A stretch of DNA of 64,000 bases from Odontesthes bonariensis (taxonomy: Eukaryota > Chordata > Actinopteri > Atheriniformes > Atherinopsidae). Both the position numbers and the translations under genes were made by a program. Numbering within the stretch: position 1 is the first letter of the stretch; each line of letters starts with the position of its first letter. The stretch covers positions 25,379,322-25,443,321 of the forward strand of contig NC_134516.1 of assembly GCF_027942865.1 (NCBI RefSeq). Reading direction: 5' to 3'. Shown in pieces: positions 29,488-39,841 of the stretch. Below the pieces are notes generated by a model, which was not told the origin of the DNA, searched no databases, and saw only the letters and a list, made by a program, of their open reading frames with translations.

Positions 29488-29677
29488 GGAGGCAGCAGGG
29501 AGGGGGGTAGGGGGGTCAAGGGAGGACTTGCGGGCAGGGCAGGAATGTGAATGGGCAATGGGTGAAGTAACAGACAGCAGCGGGGATAACATGGAGGAGG
29601 TGATGGCAACTAGAAAAAGGCCTCTGGGGAAAAGAGAAGTGAAAAGGATTGGGAAGGTGAAAAAGAGTTTAAAATGA
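29381..29677 (+). other. Frame-shifted C-terminal continuation of LINE ORF1
   Basis: This frame stays open after ORF1 stops and ends in a basic KREVKRIGKVKKSLK tail. Its stop codon overlaps the ORF2 start as ATGA (29674-29677). Such an overlap fits translation of ORF2 by termination-reinitiation. That the ancestral ORF1 ran through here is inference. Confidence 0.45.
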
Positions 29678-32600
29678 AGAGAAAAATAATTGTGTATATA
29701 CTACTATTTATGTTAAAAATTACATCGTTTAATGTAAATGGGATGCGTGACAAAAACAGAAGGCAACAAGCCTGGCAGGTGTGTGACGGGGATATCATGT
29801 GTGTGCAAGAGACACATTGGGATGAGGAGTGCATGAGAGAAGTTAAGAAGGAATGGATGGGAGAAATGTATGTGAATAATAGTGGGGCAAAGTCCAGAGG
29901 GGTGGCTATTTTAGTGAAGAGGGGAGTAGTCGGCAATATAAAGAAGTGTATGGATGATGGGGAGGGGCGAGTGATAGGGATCACGTTCGATTATGTGGGG
30001 AAAGAATACAGACTAATAAATGTGTATGCACCAAATGAGGAGAAGGAGAGAAAGATCTTTTTTGAGGGAATAGGAGGAATGTGTGGGGAGAACTGCATGG
30101 TGGTGGGAGACTTTAACGTATGGTGTGGGAGACAGGATGCATCTGCGAGTGTGTGCTTTAAGAGCGACTCTACAAGAGGTGTGTTGAAAGAGGTAATGAG
30201 AGTGAACGGATTGATAGATGTATGGAGGGAGAGGAATCCAGAGAAGAGGGAGTTCACAAGGAGGCAAGTGGTGAGAGGGGTGTTAAAGCAGAGCCGGATA
30301 GATTTAGTGCTCAGTACGAGGGACATAGAGAATAAGATAGGTAAGATAGAATATAGGGTAACTGCACTGAGCGACCACATGATGGTAGGGTTTAGTTTAG
30401 GACAAGGCATAGAGAGGAGGGGGGGAGGAGTGTGGTGTTTGAATGGTGAGATGCTGAAAGAAAGAAAGTATAAGGAGAAAGTGAGAGAATGTATTGCAAG
30501 GAGAATAAATGAAAACATGTATGAGGATGACATTGGGAGGTGTTGGGAAAGCTTTAAAGAGGAGATAAAGGATCTGAGCATAGCTTATAGTAGAAACAGG
30601 AGTAGGGAAGAGAAGGAAAGAGAACAGAGGTTAAAGCGAGAATTAGACAGAGAAGCAGAGAGAGCAGATAGGGAAGCAGGACATGATTTAGCGAGGTATA
30701 TAGGAATTAAGGAGGAGCTGAAAGGGATAGAGCAGAAGAAGTGTATGGGAGCGATAGTTAGAAGCAGGGCCAGATACGCCATTGAGGGAGAGAAGTGCAC
30801 AGGATATTTTTTAGGGTTAGAGAAGACAAAGCAGAAGAGGAATTTCTTAGAACAGGTAGAAGGGAAGAAGGGAGAGAAGATAAAAGATTTTGTAGGGATA
30901 GCGGATAGAGTAGAAGAGTTTTATAGGGATTTATTTAGGAAAGAAGAGGTAGATGAGGAGAGCATAGGGCAGGTAATAGCAAAGGTGAGGGCTAGGCTAA
31001 CAGAGGAGGGCAGGGACATGTGTGAGGGTGAGATAGGGACGGGAGAAATAGAGAAAGCGATAGGGGGGTTAGGGAGGAATAAGAGTCCAGGGTTAGATGG
31101 GTTGACAGGGGAATTCTACAGAGAGTTTAGAGAGGATTTAGTGCCTGTGTTAGATAAACTATTTAAATGGATAGAAGAAAAGGGAGAGATGCCAGTTAGT
31201 ATGATGACAGGATTAGTTAGTATAATACACAAGAAAGGGGATAGGGACAGATTAGAAAACTACAGACCACTGAGCATGTTAAATGGAGATTATAAAGTAT
31301 TAGCACGGGTGCTAGCAAACAGGATCAAAAGAGTAATAGGGACGGTGGTGGGAAGCACACAGGCTTACAGCATACCAGGTAGGGACATAGCAGACACAAT
31401 AAGTAGCATCAGGGACACGATAGATTACATGAAGGGAGGAACAGGAGGGTTAGTGGTTAGTTTAGATCTGAACAAAGCATTTGACAGAGTAGACCACACA
31501 TACTTGTACAGGGTGTTAGAAAAGGTAGGGTTTGGGGAGAGGTTAGTGGGATGGATTAAGAGGTTATATGATAGGGCAGTTAGTTGTGTTAAAATAAATG
31601 GGATAATCACAGACACGTTTAGATTAGAGAGGTCAGTTAGGCAAGGGTGTCCGCTATCGGCTCTGCTGTACTCGATATCTGCAGAGCCTTTAGCGGCGAT
31701 GCTGGAGAACAACGACAGGATCAGAGGCATAGAGTTGCCAGGGGGGCACAGAAGCTTAGTTTATCAGTATGCAGATGACACGACAGTTACGGTTAGGGAC
31801 AGGGAGAGCGTAGCTGAGGTCTTAGAGAGTGTAGAGCTGTATGATAGGGCATCAGGGGCAAAATTGAACAAAGAAAAGTCAGAGGTCATGTATATAGGGG
31901 CAGGTAGAGCAGGGCAAACAGAACTAGGGTTGAAGGAGAAGAAGGATTATTTTAAAGTGTTAGGTGTAAACTTAGGGATAGAGGCCAGAGAAGGGAGAGA
32001 TATGCAGTATGAAGGGCTAATGAATAGCATCAAAAAAACACTGGAGTTTTGGAAGAAGAGAGGGCTTACACTGAGGGGGAAGGTGGTGGTGGTGAATGCG
32101 TTAATAGTGAGTAAGATTGGTTATGTGATGAATGTGTTGGATGTGCCTGAGAGAGTGTTGAAGGAGATGGAGAGAACGGTGAATGAGTTTTTATGGGATG
32201 GGAAAGGAGTGAGGATAGCTAGGGAGGTGTTGGAGAATGAGTACGAGGATGGTGGGTTAAAACTAATAAATCTAGAAAGGAAAAAGAAAGCAATGAGAGT
32301 GAAAATGATGGTAAGATATTAAAAAAATAAAAAAGATCAAGTGTGGAAGGTGTTTCTAGGGAGGGCAATAGATGAATGTGGTGGATGTGGTGGGAGTGCG
32401 GTGTACATGGATTTGAAGGAAGGTATGTTAAGCGGAGTGTCTGAGTTTCATAAGGAGGTGCTGGGAGCGTGGGGGGAGTTTGTGAAAAATGTGGAGTATG
32501 AATGTAAGAATGTGAGGCAGGTGTGGGAGCAGCCAGTGTTTTTAAACCCAAAAATCACGTGTGGGGGGAGCACAATATATAATAGGCTGATGTGGAGGGC

Positions 32601-33513
32601 AGGGATCAGGAAAGTGGGGGATATAGTGTATGAATATGTACCAGGATTTATGAGGGCACAGGTGATGGTGGACGAGGTGAGAGAAAGGGGGGATGAGATG
32701 GCGCTGAGAACGGCAGAAGGAGTATTGGGGAAAATAAGGGAAGGAATGCCGAGTGAATGGGTGAAAATGATTGAGGGTGAGGTGGGGGAAAATGAAAATG
32801 AAGCTGGAGAAATGGGAATGTATGTGGGGGAAGGGGAGGGGAGGATGAATGTAATGAGTGTGAAAGCAAGGGTGATATACAGAAGTCTGAGAAGGAAAGA
32901 AATAAAGAGACCGGCAGCGGAGAAAGTGTGGGAGAGGGTGATGGAGGACATGGATGAAAAAGGAATATGGAAAAACCTAAGGGTTAAATTTAACACCCCT
33001 GAATGCGAGAACTTTGATTTTATGTTGAGGCACAACAGGATTTTTAATATTTTATTAATAAGTAGATTTGATGTGAATGTAAAGAAAGAATGTGATGTGT
33101 GCAGTGTGGGGGTGGAAACGTGTATGCATGAGTTTGTTGAATGTGGGGAACTGGTAGAGTATTTTAAGAAAATGAGAAAATTCATAAATAGATGTTGGGA
33201 TAAAGAAGTGTGGGGGGAAACGGGCTGGAGAGAGGTGTGGTTGTTTGGAGTGAGTGGAAGGATGGAAGGGAAGAATGCAAATTTGATAAATTATGTTTTA
33301 AGTCACGCCAGGTATGCTGTTAAAATGAGGAGGGACATAGCACATTATGAAAGAAAGAAAGTGGAGGTGTGGAGTATTTTTAAAAGCATCACGAAAAGGG
33401 ACGTGCACAGGGTTTTAACACACTTGGGGGCAGAAGAGTTCACCGAGGGTTTTGTGGAGGGGAGCACGTTCATACAGATTGGGGAAGGGGATGTGAAGTT
33501 AGACTTTGGGTAG
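29674..33513 (+). CDS. LINE ORF2: APE endonuclease and reverse transcriptase, one internal stop
   Basis: An 882-codon open part (29674-32322) and a 390-codon part (32341-33513) lie in the same frame, separated by a single TAA at 32320-32322 in an A-rich tract. Endonuclease motifs are VQETHWDE (about residue 47), VVGDFNVW (about 145) and LSDHMMVG (about 230). Reverse transcriptase motifs include SPGLDGLTGEFYREF, NYRPLSMLNGDYKVLARVLA, SLDLNKAFDRVDHTYLY and RQGCPLSALLYSISAEPLA, with YADD starting at residue 699. The C-terminal part has a CDVCSVGVETCMHEFVECG knuckle, as in L1-like proteins. The stop lies after the polymerase domain. Confidence 0.88.
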
Positions 33514-33543
33514 AGCAAGGGTGGATTTTAATGTTTTTATTTA

Positions 33544-33870
33544 TTTCAATGGTTTGGTGAGGGGGCCTGTGGGCGAGAGGAGAAGGAGGAGACCTGCAGG
33601 CTGTCTCACTTGTTTTAGTTTTAGTTTTAGTTTTGTCAAGTTGTTTTTTCTGTTAATAGTTATAGTTTTATTTTTTAAATTTTATTTTTATTTCTATGGT
33701 TTGGTGAGGGGGCCTGTGGGCGAGAGGGAAGTGAAGAACCACGGGCTGTCTCACTAATTTTTTGTTCTGTCATAATGGATTTCTGTCTTTTGGTTCCATT
33801 TATATGGTTTCGTGAGAAGGTCTGTGGGATGGAAGAGAGGGAGAAGACCCAATGATAGCCTCACAAATTT
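33544..33870 (+). repeat. Triplicated motif in LINE 3' UTR
   Basis: Three imperfect copies start near 33544, 33690 and 33798. Each has a T-rich lead, ATGGTTTGGTGAGGG or a variant, CTGTGGG, a purine run and a closing CTCAC. GTGAG and CTCAC could pair in all three, including the most diverged third copy, which hints at a conserved RNA hairpin. Confidence 0.75.
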
Positions 33871-33991
33871 GTGTTTTTGCTTTGACTGTATTGTAAATAA
33901 TATATGTGTATATAAGGTTCAAATGAGTATACATGTAAATATGTGATTTGTTGTATGGTGAAATTTGTACTTAAAAAAAAAAAAAAAAAAA

Positions 33992-34086
33992 CCTGCACGA
34001 TCTCGTCCGATCTCGGAAGCTAAGCAGGGTCGGGCCTGGTTAGTACTTGGATGGGAGACCGCCTGGGAATACCAGGTGCTGTAAGC
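33992..34086 (+). pseudogene. 5S rRNA 3' part after LINE, canonical type
   Basis: Runs from about +20 to the end (GTAAGC then TTTTT). It reads GGAAGCTAAGCAGGGTCGGG, the standard vertebrate A-box region, unlike the local plus-strand variant. Its downstream sequence is also different from the local spacer. Confidence 0.78.
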
Positions 34087-34386
34087 TTTTTCAATTCCCT
34101 CTACAACCTGCAGGGGGTAATGCTGCTCAGTCAGTAAGAAACGTTCTCTTTTACTTTTCATTTAACAGTAGATCAGAACAACTTCCTCTCTTATACTGGG
34201 AACACACTAAATGAACACCTCCTGTCTGTGCTCAAGGCTTTCACGCTTGTCACTATCTTTGTCAAAAAACTGGATGCAGAGTTTACAAGTAGTTGCATTT
34301 TCAGTTACGTGGGTACTGAGTGATTCATGACATGTGACCTAATGGGCTTACAAACTTTATAAAAAAAAAAAAAAAAAAAAAAAAAA
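34087..34386 (+). mobile_element. Second poly(A)-tailed insert joined to 5S position +24
   Basis: About 275 bp of non-local sequence, starting right after a 5S 3' end with a CAACCTGCAGGGGG word, ends in about 26 A. It then enters a 5S gene at CACGCCTGATCTCG. This is the same junction as at 14698/14699. The body differs from the 14.4-kb insert beyond the first ~40 bp. Together with the preceding 5S head it could be a 5S-derived SINE. Confidence 0.65.
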
Positions 34387-34482
34387 CACGCCTGATCTCG
34401 TCAGATCTCAGAAGCCAAGCAGAGTCGGGCCTGGTTAGTACTTGGATGGGAGACCGCCTGGGAATACCAGGTGCTGTAAGCC
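34387..34482 (+). pseudogene. 5S rRNA copy F10, 3' part (from +24)
   Basis: Plus-strand variant type (AGAAGCCAAGCAGAG) from position 24 to GTAAGCC with a T4 run and the local spacer. The first 23 nt are cut off by the poly(A)-tailed insert. Confidence 0.82.
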
Positions 34483-34780
34483 TTTTGGCTTCTCCAGGCG
34501 CATGCAGTTCGGCTACGTCAAATGCAAAAGTAGTCCCTGTTTGACTTTTTGGAACTTGTTCTTTCTGAGGACAAAGTTAAATGTATGAGGATCAAAGCCA
34601 ACAATGGCCTGGGACATCTCAGCAGATCCAGGATCAGCAACATGGAGACTGAGAGCCAAACAGAAACAGAGGTGTCTGCCAACCAATCAGCAGCAGCCCA
34701 AGCTGGTTAACTTCCTGGTGTCTGTGTGGCACACGGTGATGGTCAGATGTTACATGCAGGCCACAGAGAGAAGAGAAAAA

Positions 34781-34899
34781 AGCTTACAGCACCTGGTATT
34801 CCCAAGCGGTCTCCCATCCAAGTACTAACCAGGCCCGACCCTGCTTGGCTTCCGAGATCGGACGAGATCGGGCGTGTTCAGGGCGGTGTGGCCGTAAGC
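34781..34899 (-). rRNA. 5S rRNA, near-canonical type, copy R9
   Basis: 119 nt with consensus A-box region (GGGTCGGGCC), T6 terminator and TATA-like upstream element. Among the best-preserved copies. Confidence 0.92.
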
Positions 34900-35257
34900 C
34901 ACAGTCCCTGTGACAAATATATGTTATATAGGTGCTGGAACCATACGTTTCCCCTATTTTTACCAGAGAGCTGGCTTGAGAGGCTGCTGTTGAGCCTGCA
35001 CGTTGACTTCCCTGATGTGATTGTTCTCTGCAGCTGAAAATGGGACTTTCAGATAACTTAGTGTCTGTCAAAAGCCTCTGTTTCCTGTGTGTAGTTTTGT
35101 GTCCGTTGTCATATAGAGAAACCAGGGAAGCTCAATCCCACGACATGCTCATAAACTGCGTCTTCTCTAAACAGTATAGTTCTATTTTACAAGTCGGAAT
35201 ACAATAACAGATTCTGTTTCAGAATCTATAAAGAGCTGGTTTGTGATTCCATTGCTG

Positions 35258-35304
35258 GCTTACGGCCACACCACCCTGAACACGCCTGATCTCGTGAGAT
35301 CTCA
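35258..35304 (+). pseudogene. 5S rRNA copy F11, first 47 nt
   Basis: Starts normally with TATAAAG upstream, then breaks at GATCTCA and continues into inverted spacer. Confidence 0.75.
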
Positions 35305-35543
35305 GGCGTGGCTTTGATCCTCATACATTTAACTTTGTTCTGAGAAAGGACAAGTTCCAAAAAGTCAAACAGGGACTGCTTTTGCATTTGACGTAGCCAA
35401 ACTGCATGTGCCTAGAGAAGCCAAAAGGCTTACAGCACCTGGTATTCCCAGGCGGTCTCCCATCCAAGTACTAACCAGGCCCGACTCTGCTTGGCTTCTG
35501 AGATCAGATGGCCACACCGCCCTGAGCACGCCTGATCTCGTCC
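35305..35543. repeat. Inverted and scrambled 5S pieces at array boundary
   Basis: The plus-type downstream spacer appears in reverse orientation (35305-35426). It is followed by the 3' part of a plus-type 5S gene on the minus strand (35427-35505) and then a plus-orientation 5S scrap (35510-35543). The tRNA array begins at the next base. At least three breakpoints lie within 5S sequence. Confidence 0.78.
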
Positions 35544-36175
35544 ACTGGTATAATTTTGATCTCAAAATTGGAGCCTCATTAGAAACAATGGCCTCGCGTG
35601 AAGAGGATATGAATTTATCCTCCTTTCAGAAAAAGAGAATCATTATCATCTAAATGTGGTACCATGTAGGGATGTTTGAGGTTGTTTGATTTAAAATTGG
35701 GCGAAAAAAAAGCAATTGCACTTAGGATAAGTCAAATTTAAGGTTGGGGTTATTACAATCTCTTCAGAATATACCCAAATATGGAAGAAAAACTTTGTCA
35801 AATTATAAAGGGCTTGCTTTCCAGGCAAAATGTGGCAGGATTGATGTCCGCACTCCTCAGAAATCTTTTAGGTGCTCTTCTGGTGAGAGGCCTTAATGAT
35901 CATCTTATAAAGACAAACCAACTTATGTGCAAATTCAAATTTGTTTAAAATCGGTAAGAAAAAAGAATCTGCCAAACCATGAAACACTACGGATTTTCCA
36001 TGTCTCACTGATCGAACGCAAGACTCTACTTGATACATTCAACCACTCTGAAAAACACTGATAAAAACCAACAAGCTTCAGTTGTGAGATCTATTCCTTT
36101 TTATGTATCAAGGAATGGATCGTTTGGTCAGAAATGGTTCGTTAATTTGGAAGCGCTAATAATACATCAATTGAA

Positions 36176-36248
36176 GGGGAATTAGCTCAAATGGTAGAGC
36201 GCTCGCTTTGCATGTGAGAGGTAGCGGGATCGACGCCCGCATTCTCCA
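36176..36248 (+). tRNA. tRNA-Ala(TGC), unit 1
   Basis: 73 nt. Acceptor GGGGAAT/ATTCTCC, anticodon loop TTTGCAT, T stem GCGGG/CCCGC and box B GGGATCGACGCCC. All stems pair. No T4 run follows for about 200 bp. Confidence 0.93.
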
Positions 36249-36495
36249 GTTGTCTTAAATTTGTCCTATTTCGAGGAAATTGTTAACAGCTGGATGTGGC
36301 AAACTGAAAGAAAGACAGCTCTTTCACATTAGCCTGAAGTTAAACTCAAAATTCTTCATGATAGATTCAAACGCCCAAATGTACTTCGTGTAGGCAAATA
36401 AAAATTCTGCGACAGAAGCATTATTTGAAAAGCCTACTTGTAAGTAGTTGAATGAGAAATTTTAGCAAACCAGAACAGAAGTTGACATGCAAAGC

Positions 36496-36577
36496 CGACG
36501 AGAATGGGATTCGAACCCATGCGTGCAAAGCACAATGGATTAGCAGTCCATCGCCTTAACCGCTCGGCCACCTCGTC
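36496..36577 (-). tRNA. tRNA-Ser(GCT), unit 1, standard class
   Basis: 82 nt with the long variable arm of tRNA-Ser. Anticodon GCT, D loop with GG (GCGGTTAA), T loop TTCGAAT. All stems pair, with one G-T in the acceptor. Confidence 0.93.
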
Positions 36578-37255
36578 CTCTCTCTTGTAAGTTTGACCAT
36601 AAAAAATTCCGTCTTAAACTACAGCTGGTATAATTTTGATCTCAAAATTGGAGCCTCATTAGATACAATGGTCTTGCGTTCAGAGGATATGAATTTATCC
36701 TCCTTTCACAAAAATAGAATCATGATTATCTAAATGTGGTACCATGTAGGGATGTTTGAGGTTGTTTGATTTAAAATTGGGCGAAACAAAAGCAATTGCA
36801 CTTAGGATAAGTCAAATTTAAGGTTGGGGTTATTACAATCTCTTCAGAATATACCAAGATATGAAAAACAAACTTTGTCAAATTATAAAGGGCTTGCTTT
36901 CCAGGCAAAATGTGGCAGGATTGATGTCCGCACTCCTCAGAAATCTTTTAGGTGCTCTTCTGGTGAGAGGCCTTAATGATCATCTTATAAAGACAAACCA
37001 ACTTATGTGCAAATTCAAATTTGTTTAAAATCGGTAAGAAAAAAGAATCTGCCAAACCATGAAACACTACGGATTTTCCATGTCTCACTGATCGAACGCA
37101 AGACTCTACTTGATACATTCAACCACTCTGAAAAACACTGATAAAAACCAACAAGCTTCAGTTGTGAGATCTATTCCTTTTTATGTATCAAGGAATGGAT
37201 CGTTTGGTCAGAAATGGTTCGTTAATTTGGAAGCTCTAATAATACATCAACCGAA

Positions 37256-37328
37256 GGGGAATTAGCTCAAATGGTAGAGCGCTCGCTTAGCATGTGAGAA
37301 GTAGCGGGATCAACGCCCACATTCTCCA
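37256..37328 (+). tRNA. tRNA-Ala(AGC), unit 2
   Basis: Anticodon AGC. T loop changed to ATCAACG and one T-stem pair lost; variable loop AAGTA. Probably impaired. Confidence 0.82.
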
Positions 37329-37587
37329 GTTGTATTTCCTTTGTCCTCTGTGGAGGAAATGATTAACAGCTGGATGTGGCAAAGGTGGATGCAAACTGAA
37401 AGAAAGACAGCTCTTTCACATTAGCCTCAAGTCACACTCAAAATTCTTCATGATAGATTCAATCGCCCAAATGAACTTCGTGTAGGCATATAAAAACTTT
37501 GCGACAAAACCATTGTTTGAAAAGCCTGCTTGTAAGAAGTGTAATGAGAAATTTTAACAAACCAGAACAGAACTTGACATGCAAAGC

Positions 37588-37669
37588 CGACGAGAATGGG
37601 ATTCGGACCCATGCGTGCAAAGCACAATGTTTTAGCAGTCCATCGCCTTAACAGCTGGGCCACCTCGTC
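37588..37669 (-). tRNA. tRNA-Ser(GCT), unit 2, most degraded
   Basis: D arm altered (CCCAGCTGTTAAGG), anticodon stem disrupted by CTAAAACA, T loop TCCGAAT. Likely pseudogene. Confidence 0.75.
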
Positions 37670-38347
37670 CTCTCTCTTGTAAGTTTGACCATAAAAATTT
37701 CCGTCTTAAACTACAGCTGGTATAATTTTGATCTCAAAATTGGAGCCTCATTAGAAACAATGGCCTCGCGTGAAGAGGATATGAATTTATCCTCCTTTCA
37801 CAAAAATAGAATCATTATTATCTAAATGTGGTACCATGTAGGGATGTTTGAGGTTGTTTGATTTAAAATTGGGCGAAACAAAAGCAATTGCACTTAGGAT
37901 AAGTCAAATTTAAGGTTGGGGTTATTACAATCTCTTCAGAATATACCCAAATATGGAAGAAAAACTATGTCAAATTATAAAGGGCTTGCTTTCCAGGCAA
38001 AATGTGGTGGGATTGATGTCCGCACTCCTCAGAAATCTTTTAGGTGCTCTTCTGGTGAGAGGCTTTAATGATCATCTTATAAAGACAAACCAACTAATGT
38101 GCAAGTTCAAATTTGTTTAAAATCGGAAAGAAAAAAGAATCTGCCAAACCATGAAACACTACGGATTTTCCATGTCTCACTGATCGAACGCAAGACTCTA
38201 CTTGATACATTCAACCACTCTGAAAAACACTGATAAAAACCAACAAGCTTCAGTTGTGAGATCTATTCCTTTTTATGTATCAAGGAATGGATCGTTTGGT
38301 CAGAAATGGTTCGTTAATTTGGAAGCGCTAATAATACATCAATTGAA

Positions 38348-38420
38348 GGGGAATTAGCTCAAATGGTAGAGCGCTCGCTTTGCATGTGAGAGGTAGCGGG
38401 ATCGACGCCCGCATTCTCCA
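38348..38420 (+). tRNA. tRNA-Ala(TGC), unit 3
   Basis: Identical in the mature region to unit 1; all stems pair. Confidence 0.93.
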
Positions 38421-38667
38421 GTTGTCTTAAATTTGTCCTATTTCGAGGAAATTGTTAACAGCTGGATGTGGCAAACTGAAAGAAAGACAGCTCTTTCACA
38501 TTAGCCTGAAGTTAAACTCAAAATTCTTCATGATAGATTCAAACGCCCAAATGTACTCCGTGTAGGCAAATAAAAATTCTGCGACAGAAGCATTATTTGA
38601 AAAGCCTACTTGTAAGTAGTTGAATGAGAAATTTTAGCAAACCAGAACAGAACTTGACATGCAAAGC

Positions 38668-38749
38668 CGACGAGAATGGGATTCGAACCCATGCGTGCAA
38701 AGCACAATGGATTAGCAGTCCATCGCCTTAACCGCTCGGCCACCTCGTC
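38668..38749 (-). tRNA. tRNA-Ser(GCT), unit 3, standard class
   Basis: Standard D loop GG and T loop TTCGAAT; all stems pair. Confidence 0.93.
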
Positions 38750-39427
38750 CTCTCTCTTGTAAGTTTGACCATAAAAAATTCCGTCTTAAACTACAGCTGG
38801 TATAATTTTGATCTCAAAATTGGAGCCTCATTAGATACAATGGTCTTGCGTTCAGAGGATATGAATTTATCCTCCTTTCACAAAAATAGAATCATTATTA
38901 TCTAAATGTGGTACCATGTAGGGATGTTTGAGGTTGTTTGATTTAAAATTGGGCGAAACAAAAGCAATTGCACTTAGGATAAGTCAAATTTTAGGTTGGG
39001 GTTATTACAATCTCTTCAGAATATACCAAGATATGGAAAACAAACTTTGTCAAATTATAAAGGGCTTGCTTTCCAGGCAAAATGTAGCAGGATTAATGTC
39101 CGCACTCCTCAGAAATCTTTTAGGTGCTCTTCTGGTGAGAGGCTTTAATGATCATCTTATAAAGACAAACCAACTTATGTGCAAATTCAAATTTGTTTAA
39201 AATCGGAAAGAAAAAAGAATCTGCCAAACCATGAAACACTACGGATTTTCCATGTCTCACTGATCGAACGCAAGACTCTACTTGATACATTCAACCACTC
39301 TGAAAAACACTGATAAAAACCAACAAGCTTCAGTTGTGAGATCTATTCCTTTTTATGTATCAAGGAATGGATCGTTTGGTCAGAAATGGTTCGTTAATTT
39401 GGAAGCGCTAATAATACATCAATTGAA

Positions 39428-39500
39428 GGGTAATTAGCTCAAATGGTAGAGCGCTCGCTTTGCATGTGAGAGGTAGCGGGATCGACGCCCGCATTCTCCA
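39428..39500 (+). tRNA. tRNA-Ala(TGC), unit 4
   Basis: Fourth acceptor base is T (GGGTAAT), breaking one acceptor pair; the rest is as in unit 1. Confidence 0.88.
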
Positions 39501-39759
39501 GTTGTCTTAAATTTGTCCTATTTCGAGGAAATTGTTAACAGCTGGATGTGGCAAAGGTGGATGCAAACTGAAAGAAAGACAGTTCTTTCACATTAGCCTG
39601 AAGTTAAATTCAAAATTCTTCATGATAGATTCAATCGCCCAAATGTACTTCGTGTAGGCAAATAAAAATTCTGCGACAGAAGCATTATTTGAAAAGCCTA
39701 CTTGTAAGTAGTTGAATGAGAAATTTTAGCAAACCAGAACAGAAGTTGACATGCAAAGC

Positions 39760-39841
39760 CGACGAGAATGGGATTCGAACCCATGCGTGCAAAGCACAAT
39801 GGATTAGCAGTCCATCGCCTTAACCGCTCGGCCACCTCGTC
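39760..39841 (-). tRNA. tRNA-Ser(GCT), unit 4, standard class
   Basis: Standard loops and stems. Confidence 0.93.

Larger units (their letters stand above)
27928..33990 (+). mobile_element. 5S-targeting LINE (Tx1-group, Mutsu-like)
   Basis: About 6.06 kb inserted within a 5S gene in the same orientation. It has a 5' UTR of about 220 bp, ORF1 with CCHC knuckles, ORF2 with APE endonuclease and reverse transcriptase, a 3' UTR with three copies of a hairpin-like motif and a poly(A) tail ending at the 5S sequence. Site-specific LINEs of fish 5S genes named Mutsu are known, in the Tx1 group of L1-like elements; this assignment rests on target and architecture, not on a search. It is nearly intact: one in-frame stop in ORF2 and one likely frame slip in ORF1. 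Confidence 0.82.

Noticed and set aside
28921-29609. Long minus-strand frames opposite the LINE ORF1
   Set aside because: They mirror the purine-rich, repetitive coding strand and give Ser/Leu/Pro-rich nonsense.
32448-33185. 245-codon minus-strand frame opposite LINE ORF2
   Set aside because: Shadow of the ORF2 coding strand; no domain.
38928-39200. Repeated 90-codon frame in each tRNA unit (MRLFDLKLGE..)
   Set aside because: It recurs because the spacer recurs. Several units carry a stop or a changed start, there is no domain, and no Pol II signals are seen. Best explained as chance openness.
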